Assembly: GCA_003252075.1 (NCBI GenBank)
Contig: QKDO01000102.1
Location: forward strand, 1-64,000
Direction of reading: 5' to 3'
Length of the DNA stretch: 64,000 bases
Source of the DNA: Nitrospirota bacterium
GTDB taxonomy: Bacteria > Nitrospirota > Thermodesulfovibrionia > Thermodesulfovibrionales > UBA6898
A program made the translations under genes and the position numbers. Below, in pieces: positions 42,178 to 50,852 of the stretch (positions within the stretch are counted from its first letter, which is position 1; each line of letters starts with the position of its first letter). The notes under the pieces were generated by a model. It had not been told where the DNA came from. It did no database searches and saw only the letters and a list, made by a program, of their open reading frames with translations.

Positions 42178-43609
42178 TGCCGAAGTCAAATCCCGGATAG
42201 TCGATCCTCTTATGGAGTATGCCGGTAAGAATATAAATAAAGCGTTTCTTGATCTCCGAGATGTCCTTGAGGGTAAGCTCGCACTCGTCGAGCTGGCCAT
42301 CGAGGAAGATGTGATTGATGATCTTTTCAACCAGCGCGGAAATCCTGGCCGGCGTGGGATCATTCAGCACCTTCGAGGATGCCTCTACGGCATCGGCCAT
42401 CATGACCAGCGCAGCAACGCGAGTCTGCGGTTTGGGCCCGGGGTACTTGTATTCGTCTTCAGCAGGCAAGGAATCCTGGCCCCTGTCTTTCGCCTTCTGG
42501 TAGAAGAAACTGATGAGTGCCGTGCCGTGATGCTGTTTAATGATGTCGATGATCGTCTGCGGCAATTTGTACTGTCGAGCAAGCTCGACGCCTTCTTTCA
42601 CATGACTGATAATGATCATGCTGCTCATGTGCGGGGTGAGCTTGTCATGCCTGCTTGGTGCACTACTCTGGTTTTCCACAAAATAATCGGGCATCTTTGC
42701 CTTCCCGATATCGTGGTAGTAGGAGCTTACCCGGGCAAGCAGGGGATTGACGCCGACGGCCTCAGCCGCCGACTCCACGAGGTTGCCAACGATCACGCTG
42801 TGATGATATGTTCCGGGCGCATTGATCATCAGCATCTTCATGAGCGGCTGGTTCAGGTCAAGGAGCTCGAGCAGGCTGATGTCTGTCGTTATCTTGAACG
42901 CATATTCAAGGAGCGGCAGCAGAAGGGATACAAGCGCCGAGACCGATACGCCCGAAAAAACCGCCAGGATAATCGCAACAGGCGTCGTGTCAGTGAATAT
43001 TTCTCCGCGGGAGATGAGAAAGATGAGTACAAGACAGATGTTGACGAGGATCACATACAGACCGCCCCGGAGAAGCGCAGTCCGTTTTTTGCATCGTATC
43101 ACGCTGAATGCAGCAGTGAGGCTCGATACGAACGTATAGATCGGAAAGAAGGCATCCCGCAGCCAATAGCCGGTCAGCAAGCTCACGGTGAAAGAGAACG
43201 TGATGGCGGTATGGAAATCGAAGAGGAGCGTCACCAGCATCGCTCCCGTGGCGATAGGGATTCCGTATACCACAATGCCGGTATCAGTGATACCGAGTCC
43301 CTTCATCATACCCGTCAGGACATATTCGGATGACCTGCCGATCAGGAGCGTGCCGATGATCATGAGGCTCAGAAGCAGCAGCATCGCGTAATTGTTGACG
43401 TATGCCGGCTTATAACGCATGATGTCGCGATAGAACACAAAGAGCAGTACGAAGGATACGAGTGTGCCGCCAATGAAACGGGCAGGTGTGGCATCAACCG
43501 TGAGCAGCAGTGAAGCAATAAGTGCCACAGCGGAAAGGCACCCGATCATGACCAGGCGGGACCTGACTGCAGGAAAATAGGATTTAGTTGTCGATATTTC
43601 TGCTTTCAT
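42125..43609 (-). CDS. 7TM-HD family phosphohydrolase, short form without the extracellular HDED domain
   Basis: About 494 residues. The N-terminal ~230 residues contain seven or so membrane helices (LVMIGCLSAVALIASLLL and following). The C-terminal HD domain reads TYHHSVIVGNLVESAAEAVG, SSYYHDIGKAKMPDYF, HVKEGVELA and DIIKQHHGTALISFFY. This matches PgpH, a c-di-AMP phosphodiesterase in Gram-positives, but typical PgpH is ~700-850 residues with an extracytoplasmic 7TMR-HDED domain, missing here. ATG 43609 (MKAEISTTKS) was chosen; upstream in-frame starts at 43618 and 43660 lie in the end of phoH. Confidence 0.85.
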   Translation of the reverse strand: MKAEISTTKSYFPAVRSRLVMIGCLSAVALIASLLLTVDATPARFIGGTLVSFVLLFVFYRDIMRYKPAYVNNYAMLLLLSLMIIGTLLIGRSSEYVLTGMMKGLGITDTGIVVYGIPIATGAMLVTLLFDFHTAITFSFTVSLLTGYWLRDAFFPIYTFVSSLTAAFSVIRCKKRTALLRGGLYVILVNICLVLIFLISRGEIFTDTTPVAIILAVFSGVSVSALVSLLLPLLEYAFKITTDISLLELLDLNQPLMKMLMINAPGTYHHSVIVGNLVESAAEAVGVNPLLARVSSYYHDIGKAKMPDYFVENQSSAPSRHDKLTPHMSSMIIISHVKEGVELARQYKLPQTIIDIIKQHHGTALISFFYQKAKDRGQDSLPAEDEYKYPGPKPQTRVAALVMMADAVEASSKVLNDPTPARISALVEKIINHIFLDGQLDECELTLKDISEIKKRFIYILTGILHKRIDYPGFDFGNGNSHKEPAKIEKTKLA

Positions 43610-44549
43610 GCCGTTCATATGCCTTGATGATTGCCTGTACCAGCTTATGCCGGACGACATCGCGTTCGGAAAAATTCACAAAGGTTATACCCTCAACGCC
43701 ATCGAGTATCCTGATGACCTCAACAAGTCCTGACGGCCTGCCGGTCGGCAGGTCGATCTGCGTGACGTCACCGGTGATAACAGCCTTTGCGTTGAAGCCG
43801 AGACGCGTCAGGAACATCTTCATCTGTTCCGCGGTCGTGTTCTGAGCCTCGTCGAGGATAACAAAGGCGTCATTCAGGGTGCGGCCTCTCATGAACGCAA
43901 GCGGAGCGATCTCGATTACCCCGCGCTCGATAAGTTTGAGCGCCTTCTCTGCCTCCATCATGTCATAGAGTGCGTCGTAGAGCGGTCTCAAGTACGGGTT
44001 GACCTTTTCCTGGATATCGCCCGGCAGAAATCCGAGTTTCTCTCCTGCCTCTATGGCCGGTCGCGCCAGTACGATCCTGCTGATCTGTTTTTTCAGGAGG
44101 GCATTTACCGCCATCGCCATGGCAAGATAAGTCTTACCGGTACCGGCAGGGCCTATGCCGAAAACGATGTCATATTCCCTGATCGAATCGAGATAACGTT
44201 TCTGGTTATCTGTCTTAGGTATGATAAAACGCCGCTTTGAAGATACCGGGATGTTGTTGGTGAAGAGGTCCTTGAGAGATACGGTCTCGCCATCAGCAAT
44301 TGCCCTGACTGCAAAACGAATATCTTCCGGTCTGAGCGTATATCCCTGGAAGCTGATGTCCCTTAGGTCCATGATGAGCTTTTCTGCAGTCCTGACACGG
44401 TCATCATCTCCCTTAAGAAAGATCCTGTCACCCCGGTAGCTCGCAGTAATGCCCAAAGATTCTTCAATGAGTTTCAGGTTCTTCTCGAGGCTGGTAAAGA
44501 GAAAGGGCAATTCCCTTTCGCTGTCAAAGGCTATTTCAACGGTATTCGT
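43584..44549 (-). CDS. PhoH-like ATPase with a probable ACG start codon
   Basis: An RNA-associated P-loop ATPase. Walker A is FGIGPAGTGKTYLAMAMAV, Walker B FVILDEAQNTTAEQMKMFL, with GDVTQIDLPTGRPSGL after it. The N-terminal KH-like part reads NTVEIAFDSERELPFLF. The only standard start in frame is TTG 44510, which would cut off this conserved stretch and has a ribosome site only 3 nt away. Thirteen codons earlier, ACG 44549 is preceded by GGAGCAGGT at ideal spacing, and a stop lies just beyond. I place the start there, giving 321 residues. Position 4 of the phoH-HD-ybeY-dgkA cluster read from that end. Confidence 0.88.
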   Translation of the reverse strand, partial: TNTVEIAFDSERELPFLFTSLEKNLKLIEESLGITASYRGDRIFLKGDDDRVRTAEKLIMDLRDISFQGYTLRPEDIRFAVRAIADGETVSLKDLFTNNIPVSSKRRFIIPKTDNQKRYLDSIREYDIVFGIGPAGTGKTYLAMAMAVNALLKKQISRIVLARPAIEAGEKLGFLPGDIQEKVNPYLRPLYDALYDMMEAEKALKLIERGVIEIAPLAFMRGRTLNDAFVILDEAQNTTAEQMKMFLTRLGFNAKAVITGDVTQIDLPTGRPSGLVEVIRILDGVEGITFVNFSERDVVRHKLVQAIIKAYERHESRNIDN

Positions 44550-44558
44550 ACCTGCTCC

Positions 44559-45251
44559 TTATTCTGATCTCGTCGTGACATAGCTGTGTAATCCCTCAGT
44601 CTTCTTGAGTTTCAGGGCGAGCACTTCGGCGTCTTTTTTGTCACTGAATTCTCCCGTTTTGACCTTGTAGATCTTACGGCCTTTCGGGTCCTTGACCTGA
44701 GAAATAAACGGCTTGTATCCTTTTTTCTCGAACGTTGTCTTCAGATAGTTTGCGTCAGATGCACTCTTGAATGCGCCGATCTGAACAGTATAGAATGTGG
44801 CCTTTTCAGCTGGTGCTGTCCCGGAACGGGCCGTAGCGATAGTTTTTTCCGCGCCGGAATGTGAGGCAGCATTCTCTTCATCTTTTGGCTGAGCAGCAGG
44901 TTTTTCCTGTTCGTGCGAAACCGCCACGGTGTTTTTATTGTCACGCCTGTCCTGCGTGGCAAAAACGGGCATGGCTTCTGTTGCAATCTCCTGGGCTGCC
45001 TGCGGAGAGGAGCCCACCTCGGCAATTTCTGCTTTCAGGTCGGGCGGAGCAGGCAGAGGCTCCTGCCGGTTCTGTTGAGCAGTTCCTTCCGCAGCCTGCA
45101 GTGGAGAAACCGTTTCATAGTCGACAGTGTTCTTGCCGACAAAATACCCAAGAGTAAAGCTTAGGCCGGAAAAAACAATGACAAGAACGATAATGAATTC
45201 TTTGCCGAGAAGGAATCCGGAAGGCTGTTCTGGATACTCACCTTCAGTCAT
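44559..45251 (-). CDS. SPOR-domain cell-envelope protein
   Basis: A 230-residue inner-membrane protein. There is one membrane helix (FIIVLVIVFSGLSFTLGYFV), a long low-complexity periplasmic linker rich in Pro, Ala, Glu and Gln, and a C-terminal SPOR domain (TFYTVQIGAFKSASDANYLK to KKDAEVLALKLKKTEGLHSY). SPOR domains bind denuded peptidoglycan at the division septum. Its ATG overlaps the queA stop (ATGA). Confidence 0.85.
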   Translation of the reverse strand: MTEGEYPEQPSGFLLGKEFIIVLVIVFSGLSFTLGYFVGKNTVDYETVSPLQAAEGTAQQNRQEPLPAPPDLKAEIAEVGSSPQAAQEIATEAMPVFATQDRRDNKNTVAVSHEQEKPAAQPKDEENAASHSGAEKTIATARSGTAPAEKATFYTVQIGAFKSASDANYLKTTFEKKGYKPFISQVKDPKGRKIYKVKTGEFSDKKDAEVLALKLKKTEGLHSYVTTRSE

Positions 45252-46255
45252 AAAAGAAGCATAGCATCTCCGTAGGAAAAAAATCTATATCCTCTGGAAA
45301 TGGCTTCCTCGTAAGCATGAAGCAGCTTTTCCCTCCCTGCAAAAGCCGCAGTAAGCATGAGCGGAGTTGAGCACGGAAGATGAAAATTCGTTATCAGGAC
45401 ATCTGTCGCCCTAAAGCAGTGGCCTTCATGGATAAAGACATCCGTCGAACCCGTGATTTTTCCATTCACCTGTCGGCATGAACTCCTTCCGGAGAAATAT
45501 CCCTCCAGCGTTCGCGTGGTCGTGGTACCGACGGTTATCACCCTTCGGCCGGTCTTTTTCGCCTCTTCGATCTCCGCGATGACCGCTACCGGGATCTCAA
45601 AATGCTCCTCATCCATGATGTGGTCCTCCAGGTGGTCAGCTTTTACCGGCCGGAAGGTACCAGTACCAACGTGGAGCGTGATCATATGTACCTGTATGGA
45701 ACGTTGGCGGATGTCAGCGAGGAGTTCGTGGGTGAAATGGATGCCCGCCGTCGGCGCAGCAATGGAGCCTTCTGCAACAGCATAAACTGTCTGGTAGCGC
45801 TGCTTGTCATCATCGTCAGGTTCTCTCCTGATATAGGGCGGCAGCGGCATCTGACCGTGTTTCCAAATAATCGTCTGCAGCTCAGCATCGTTATGGAACC
45901 TGACCGTCTTCCCTCTGCTCATGTGGGCGAAAAACCGACCGGCGATGACCAATTCTCCCGTGTAATGTTCCCGTGACAGGACATTCCATGATCCGTCAGG
46001 ATTTCTGGTCACCAGCAGAAACTCCACCTTCCCGCTGGTAGGCTTTCTGGCGGTAATACGGGCGGGAAAGACCTTGGTATTATTAAGGACGAGCAGATCA
46101 CCCGGTTCCAGATATGTGGGCAGGTCAGAGAACCTCCTGTGTTCCACGTCTCCGTCTTTATGCAGTACCAGAAGGCGCGAACCGTCCCGTTTTTCTGCCG
46201 GCCTCGCCGCTATCAGTCCGGGGGGAAGGGAAAAATCATATTCAGCGGTTCTCAT
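45248..46255 (-). CDS. queA: S-adenosylmethionine:tRNA ribosyltransferase-isomerase QueA
   Basis: A 335-residue enzyme transferring the ribosyl moiety of AdoMet to 7-aminomethyl-7-deazaguanine in tRNA, giving epoxyqueuosine. Family blocks: YDFSLPPGLIAARPAEKRDG, DLLVLNNTKVFPARI, AAPTAGIHFTHELL, LHVGTGTFRPVKADHLEDH and NFHLPCSTPLMLTAAFAG. It overlaps the spoIID-like gene by 14 nt and the SPOR gene by 4 nt. queH, the next pathway step, lies two genes upstream. Confidence 0.96.
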   Translation of the reverse strand: MRTAEYDFSLPPGLIAARPAEKRDGSRLLVLHKDGDVEHRRFSDLPTYLEPGDLLVLNNTKVFPARITARKPTSGKVEFLLVTRNPDGSWNVLSREHYTGELVIAGRFFAHMSRGKTVRFHNDAELQTIIWKHGQMPLPPYIRREPDDDDKQRYQTVYAVAEGSIAAPTAGIHFTHELLADIRQRSIQVHMITLHVGTGTFRPVKADHLEDHIMDEEHFEIPVAVIAEIEEAKKTGRRVITVGTTTTRTLEGYFSGRSSCRQVNGKITGSTDVFIHEGHCFRATDVLITNFHLPCSTPLMLTAAFAGREKLLHAYEEAISRGYRFFSYGDAMLLL

Positions 46256-47222
46256 AGGCCTGGATGACGGTACCCGGGTAGAAGTACGAGAGGATATCTC
46301 TGTAGTTCATGCCGCTCCTTGCCATTTCGAGCGAACTCCACTGGCAGAGGCCCACACCGTGACCGTAGCCTTTCCCGTCAAAGACAAAAGTGCCGGTGTC
46401 GCGACTCAGAGAAAAATTCGTGCTCGGTAGCCTGTTCCAGCCCAGCATCTTTCTCAGATCCGTGGCCTTGACCGTTATGGTACCGCTGCCCAGGAGCACG
46501 TCAACGGTCTTGACTCTCCTGGTAGAAGTGTACGAGGAGATTCTCACGTCACGTATCCCCGACACGTTGAGCACCTTTTCAATCTCCTCAACAGGAATCC
46601 TTCTCTCCCAGATCCAGTAGGGTGACGTCTCACAGCTCCCCATAACCGGCTTAAGGTAAGGATAGCTTCTGCCGAAGACCTCATCAGCGGCCTCTGTCAT
46701 GCCCCCTGATGTGGAGTGATAGAATGCTTCAATTGGCTTCCCGTTGTAGGTGAGCACTTCTCCTTCTGTGTTCATGACCGCATAGGTTATGCGGGCGTTC
46801 TCATTGGTCCCCTTGTAAACCTGATGAAGTACCGATGACGTAATGTCATAGTTTGGGTTACTGTTCTGGAGCTTCTGAAATATCGCATAGGTGCGCGCTA
46901 TGACGGCCTGTACCTTGAGCGCTTCCATATCCCAGTCAGCTCCCACTTCGGCACTTACCACATTCTTGATGTATTCCTCAAGCGGCAGTTCATTAATAAG
47001 AAAGAGTCCGCTGGTTCCTTTCCATATCTCGATATCACCGGGATAGTGCGTGCCATTGACCAGAAGGTCACCTTTGAGCTTTCCCATCCGTTCTATCCTT
47101 TCGTCCTTTGCAGGGATGCTCTGGAATACATCGTCAAGAATGAGGACCTTTATGGCTGTGCCCGCCTCCGCACGGGTACAGAGCAGTACCACAAACAGCA
47201 CGAAGGATAGGAAAGTGTGCAC
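46242..47222 (-). CDS. SpoIID/LytB-domain protein
   Basis: About 326 residues with a signal peptide (VHTFLSFVLFVVLLCTRAEA) and a SpoIID domain. In sporulating bacteria SpoIID is a lytic transglycosylase acting on denuded peptidoglycan; here it is in a non-sporulating envelope context. Motifs: LPLEEYIKNVVSAEVGADWD (with the family Glu), KVQAVIARTYAIFQK, YHSTSGGMTEAADEVFG, and GYGHGVGLCQWSSLEMA near the end. GTG 47222 is chosen because AAGGAGAT precedes it; the longer frame lacks a signal peptide. It starts 2 bp after the DUF2905 stop. Confidence 0.88.
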   Translation of the reverse strand: MHTFLSFVLFVVLLCTRAEAGTAIKVLILDDVFQSIPAKDERIERMGKLKGDLLVNGTHYPGDIEIWKGTSGLFLINELPLEEYIKNVVSAEVGADWDMEALKVQAVIARTYAIFQKLQNSNPNYDITSSVLHQVYKGTNENARITYAVMNTEGEVLTYNGKPIEAFYHSTSGGMTEAADEVFGRSYPYLKPVMGSCETSPYWIWERRIPVEEIEKVLNVSGIRDVRISSYTSTRRVKTVDVLLGSGTITVKATDLRKMLGWNRLPSTNFSLSRDTGTFVFDGKGYGHGVGLCQWSSLEMARSGMNYRDILSYFYPGTVIQAYENR

Positions 47223-47224
47223 AG

Positions 47225-47461
47225 CTATCTCCTTCCCAGAAACCAGAAGAGGAGGGAAAGAATGATACTGATAAGGATGCTGGTAGCCAAGGGAAAATAG
47301 AAGGTGAAGTTCTTCTTCTGGATAAGGATATCGCCCGGTAGCCTGCCGATCCAAGGTATCCTGCCGGCAATAAGGATGATGGCGCCTAAGGCAGCGACGA
47401 TAATCCCTATGAGGAGCAACACCTTGCCGATATGCTGCATGCCGTCATCCATTATGGTCAT
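47225..47461 (-). CDS. DUF2905 small membrane protein
   Basis: A 78-residue protein with two membrane helices (VLLLIGIIVAALGAIILIAG and ATSILISIILSLLFWFLG) joined by RIPWIGRLPGDILIQKKNFT, the DUF2905 signature. The function is unknown. It overlaps the end of queH by 17 nt and precedes the spoIID-like gene. Starts at 47452 or 47440 are alternatives. Confidence 0.85.
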   Translation of the reverse strand: MTIMDDGMQHIGKVLLLIGIIVAALGAIILIAGRIPWIGRLPGDILIQKKNFTFYFPLATSILISIILSLLFWFLGRR

Positions 47462-48005
47462 GTTCTCTTCTTTTTTTCCCTGCTGCATAGCGCTCCATCT
47501 CCGAATATATGCAGCCGCAGTATTTCTGCCGATACATACCGAGTTCCCGGGAAAGGACCTGCGCAGTCTTCCATCCATCCCTGTAGTCGGCCGCATGGAA
47601 CGCAATGCCGTGCCGCTTCGCCGTCTCCCGGCCAATGGCGTGTATCATATCAAATTTCTGATAAGGACTTGCAAGCAGTGAGGTTGTGAAGCCGTCGAGA
47701 TGCATTCGTTTTGCTGTCCGGGCTGTCCTGTCGAGCCGCATGGTGTAACAGATCGAACAGCGTTCTGCTCCCTTGCCGGCAACTGATGCAAGGAACGCAT
47801 CAAGCGCATAGTCATCGTCATATGCGATATCTATGTTCCAGAGCTTCTCCAGGGTCGTGAGCGATCCGAGCCTCGCCGTATATTCGGCATAGGGGTGTAT
47901 GTTCGGATTGAACCAGAACCCCCGGATATCGATTCCTTCAAGAAGGAGAGACTGCAAAGGATGGACGCTGCAGTTCGAGCAACAGATATGCATGAGCAGT
48001 TTCAT
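47445..48005 (-). CDS. queH: Epoxyqueuosine reductase QueH
   Basis: A 186-residue, cobalamin-independent enzyme reducing epoxyqueuosine to queuosine in tRNA. Cys motifs for the Fe-S cluster and adjacent metal site are visible: HICCSNCSVHPLQ, RCSICYTMRLDRTA and KYCGCIYSE. LLASPYQKFDMIHAIG is also typical. ATG 48005 begins the conserved MKLLMHICC and lies 16 bp after the ruvB stop. It supplies the step following QueA. Confidence 0.9.
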   Translation of the reverse strand: MKLLMHICCSNCSVHPLQSLLLEGIDIRGFWFNPNIHPYAEYTARLGSLTTLEKLWNIDIAYDDDYALDAFLASVAGKGAERCSICYTMRLDRTARTAKRMHLDGFTTSLLASPYQKFDMIHAIGRETAKRHGIAFHAADYRDGWKTAQVLSRELGMYRQKYCGCIYSEMERYAAGKKRREHDHNG

Positions 48006-48021
48006 CACAAACGTTCCGGGG

Positions 48022-49059
48022 TCAGAACAGTCCCTGCGGGATGTCCCTGCCAAGATGGGAGAATGCATTCCGTGTCGCCATCCTGCCACGAGGAGTTCTC
48101 TCAAGAAAACCCTCCTGAAGCAGATACGGTTCATAGACATCCTCAATCGTTTCCCTGTCTTCTCTCAGCGATGCAGCTATCGTATCAATCCCTGCGGGTC
48201 CACCGCTGAATTTATCAATAAGGGTCAACAGGAGTTTTCGGTCCATATCATCCAAACCCCGCTCGTCGACATCGAGAGAAACGAGAGAGCTTCTGGTTAT
48301 CGCAAGGTTAATCTTTCCGTTGCCCAAAACCTGAGCAAAATCCCTGATGCGTTTCAGAAGTCTGTTCGCGATGCGCGGCGTGCCGCGGGAACGCTTCGCG
48401 ATCTCAAGAGCTGCATCTTTTTCGGTCGAGACCCTGAGAATAGCTGCAGAACGTGTGATGATCTTTTCCAGTTCGTCGCAGGCATAGAAGCTGAGCCTGT
48501 TCACGATGCCGAACCTGTCCCTGAGCGGCGAGGTGAGCAGACCGGTCCGGGTCGTCGCACCGATCAGGGTGAACTTGGGGAGATTGAGTTTGAGTGTTCG
48601 CGCATTGGGTCCCTGTCCGATGATGATATCCAGCTGATAGTCCTCCATGGCCGGATACAGCACTTCTTCCACAATGCGGGGCAGTCGGTGTATTTCATCT
48701 ATGAAGAGTATGTCGCGTTCCGAGAGGTTGGTGAGGATTGCAGCAAGGTCCCCGGGTCGTTCGAGCATGGGACCGGACGTGGACTTGATGCTTACCATCA
48801 GTTCATTGGAGATGATATGGGCAAGGGTCGTCTTGCCGAGTCCCGGTGGTCCGCTGAAGAGCAGATGGTCGAGGGGCTCCTTCCGTTGGTTTGCTGCGGC
48901 GATGAATATCTTCAGATTTTCCTTGAGCTTTTCCTGTCCCACAAATTCATTGAGTGAGCCCGGCCTGAGGCTAATATCAATTGTCTGTTCATCGTCGGCA
49001 GCTCCCGGACTGACGAGTCTGCCCGCGATCTCCGGATTGTCTATCTGATGTTCATCCAT
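48022..49059 (-). CDS. ruvB: Holliday junction branch-migration ATPase RuvB
   Basis: A 345-residue AAA+ motor that drives branch migration with RuvA. Walker [17 protein letters not shown], Walker [17 protein letters not shown], sensor [19 protein letters not shown], and the C-terminal winged helix with [17 protein letters not shown]. The extra N-terminal [13 protein letters not shown] is short, as usual. It overlaps ruvA by 8 nt. Confidence 0.97.
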   Translation of the reverse strand: MDEHQIDNPEIAGRLVSPGAADDEQTIDISLRPGSLNEFVGQEKLKENLKIFIAAANQRKEPLDHLLFSGPPGLGKTTLAHIISNELMVSIKSTSGPMLERPGDLAAILTNLSERDILFIDEIHRLPRIVEEVLYPAMEDYQLDIIIGQGPNARTLKLNLPKFTLIGATTRTGLLTSPLRDRFGIVNRLSFYACDELEKIITRSAAILRVSTEKDAALEIAKRSRGTPRIANRLLKRIRDFAQVLGNGKINLAITRSSLVSLDVDERGLDDMDRKLLLTLIDKFSGGPAGIDTIAASLREDRETIEDVYEPYLLQEGFLERTPRGRMATRNAFSHLGRDIPQGLF

Positions 49060-49630
49060 GTTTCTTCTCCGACATGAGCTTCAGGGTCTCCCGGATGAGG
49101 GTTTCGATGTCTGTCTCCCCCTGTTTGTACACCTGCTCAAGGAACTCCTGTGCGACGTTTTTCTTATATCCCAGGTTGACAAGCGCTGAAAGAGCATCAT
49201 CAAATGCGCGGTCCTTTGAGCCTGAAACCGAAGGGAGCTTTTCCCGGAGTTCGAGGATAAGGCGGTGAGCAGTCTTCTTGCCGAGACCGGGTATCCTGCA
49301 GAGCATGGCAACATCTTCGCTCTCGAGTGCGGAGAGGAAGTCATCGAGGGAGAGGCCTGAAAGCACATTCAGCGCCATCCTGGGGCCGATGCCGCTAATG
49401 CCCAGCAGCGTGGTGAAAATCCTCTTTTCGTCCTCCGCCTGAAAGCCATAGAGCTGAAGAGCGTCCTCCCTGACATGCGTATGGATATGGAGGAATATCT
49501 CCTGTCCCTCGTTCGGCATACGGGAGAGGAGGTTCAGGGGGACATGCACCTGGTAACCGACACCACATGCCTCGACAAGGATATTGTCAGGCTTCTTCGA
49601 AAGCAATTTGCCTCTGAGCGATCCGATCAC
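49052..49630 (-). CDS. ruvA: Holliday junction-binding protein RuvA
   Basis: A 192-residue tetrameric junction-recognition subunit. Domain I is an OB fold ([35 protein letters not shown]), domain II has two HhH motifs ([38 protein letters not shown]), and domain III is the C-terminal RuvB-binding helix set ([20 protein letters not shown]). It lies between ruvC (64-bp gap) and ruvB. Confidence 0.97.
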   Translation of the reverse strand: MIGSLRGKLLSKKPDNILVEACGVGYQVHVPLNLLSRMPNEGQEIFLHIHTHVREDALQLYGFQAEDEKRIFTTLLGISGIGPRMALNVLSGLSLDDFLSALESEDVAMLCRIPGLGKKTAHRLILELREKLPSVSGSKDRAFDDALSALVNLGYKKNVAQEFLEQVYKQGETDIETLIRETLKLMSEKKHG

Positions 49631-49694
49631 GGTCCGTATGTATCCTTTTCTCGTGCGCAGAAGGGGGCAGGGTACAGCGAAGATGAGAGCAGGA

Positions 49695-50192
49695 TCAGGG
49701 TTTGCCGCCTTTCAGCGCTTCGTTGAATTTTATCGCATTTGCGTAGCATAGGGCAAGGGCGAGCGCATCAGCGCTGTCCGGTGAAAGTTCTCCCTGCAGG
49801 TTCAGGATCAGCCTGACCATCTTTTCCACTTGCTTTTTTTCTGCTCTGCCGTAACCTACAACGGACTTTTTCACTTCAAGGGCGCTCCGTTCCTGCAGAT
49901 CAATACTCTCTGACGCTGCGGCAAGGAGAACAATGGCTCGGGCATATCCGAGACTTATTGCGGCACGCACGCTTTTAGCGAAAAAGATCTTCTCAACCAC
50001 GAGATGGTCAGGGCGGTAGGTGCGGATGATCCCGGTAATCCCCTCATAGATATACCGGAGACGTTCATGGAGCGGCTTGGCCTGGGCAGGTGATATCGTG
50101 CCCGATGTTATGTAATAAGCTCCGCGGTTCTGCAGTCTGATGAGACCATAACCGCATCTGATGCTTCCGGGGTCTATACCGAGAATCTTCAC
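49695..50192 (-). CDS. ruvC: Crossover junction endodeoxyribonuclease RuvC
   Basis: A 165-residue RNase-H-fold resolvase. Catalytic acids are in LGIDPGSIRCGYG (Asp), VVEKIFFAKSVRAA (Glu) and SPDSADALALALCYA (two Asp). The start is ATG 50192, 6 bp after gmhA. It is first of the ruvC-ruvA-ruvB set. Confidence 0.96.
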   Translation of the reverse strand: MKILGIDPGSIRCGYGLIRLQNRGAYYITSGTISPAQAKPLHERLRYIYEGITGIIRTYRPDHLVVEKIFFAKSVRAAISLGYARAIVLLAAASESIDLQERSALEVKKSVVGYGRAEKKQVEKMVRLILNLQGELSPDSADALALALCYANAIKFNEALKGGKP

Positions 50193-50198
50193 GCAGGA

Positions 50199-50783
50199 CT
50201 ATTTTTTTCTTGGATGCTCAAAAAGTATCTCTTCCACCATAAGACAGAGCACATGGCCGAGCGTGATATGCGTCTCCTGTATCCTCGGTGTGTTGTCCGA
50301 GGGTACCACAAAGGAAAAGGTCGCCTTGGCCGCCGCTTTTTCGCCCTTCAAGCCCGTGAGGAACACGGTTTTGAGCTTCTTCTTCTTGGCCACATCAAGG
50401 GCCTTGAGGATATTGACAGACTGACCGCTGGTGCTGAACGCGATAGCGATGTCTCCCTCAGTGCCGAGGGATTTCAACTGGCGCGCAAAAATCTCTGCGT
50501 AGTCATAGTCGTTTGCTATCGATGTTATGACCGCCATGTCGGTAGCAAGAGAAAGTGCCGGAAGACCGGGACGTTCGCGTTTGAAGCGGTTTACGAATTC
50601 TGCGGCGATATGCGAAGCATCGCTTGCACTCCCGCCGTTCCCGAAGAGAATCACCTTATTGCCTTCATTGAAAGCCGAAGCAATCGCTTTTGAGACCTCG
50701 ACGATCGTTTCGATGTGTCCGTGCACGAACTTCTCCTTGATCTCGATGCTGTCCCTGAATTCCTTTAGGATCTTTTCTTTCAT
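50199..50783 (-). CDS. gmhA: SIS-domain sugar isomerase, phosphoheptose isomerase (GmhA) family
   Basis: A 194-residue SIS protein. GmhA converts sedoheptulose 7-phosphate to D-glycero-D-manno-heptose 7-phosphate for lipopolysaccharide. Motifs: LFGNGGSASDASHIAAEFVN, RPGLPALSLATDMAVITSIA, FSTSGQSVNILKA, and a C-terminal helix with QETHITLGHVLCLMVEEI including the catalytic His/Glu region. DiaA-type SIS proteins are close relatives, so heptose specificity is likely but not proven. It supports a Gram-negative outer membrane. Confidence 0.9.
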   Translation of the reverse strand: MKEKILKEFRDSIEIKEKFVHGHIETIVEVSKAIASAFNEGNKVILFGNGGSASDASHIAAEFVNRFKRERPGLPALSLATDMAVITSIANDYDYAEIFARQLKSLGTEGDIAIAFSTSGQSVNILKALDVAKKKKLKTVFLTGLKGEKAAAKATFSFVVPSDNTPRIQETHITLGHVLCLMVEEILFEHPRKK

Positions 50784-50852
50784 AATTTCCGCGTCCCGAA
50801 GATGGGATATGTATAGGACAATAGCCTAATGCAAATGTGCGATCAAGTCAAA

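Noticed and set aside
42026-43333. 435-codon plus-strand frame
   Set aside because: It is antisense to the HD and ybeY genes, which have clear motifs. Its product is Arg/His-rich with no domain.
47899-48957. 352-codon plus-strand frame
   Set aside because: It is antisense to ruvB and queH, both certain genes.
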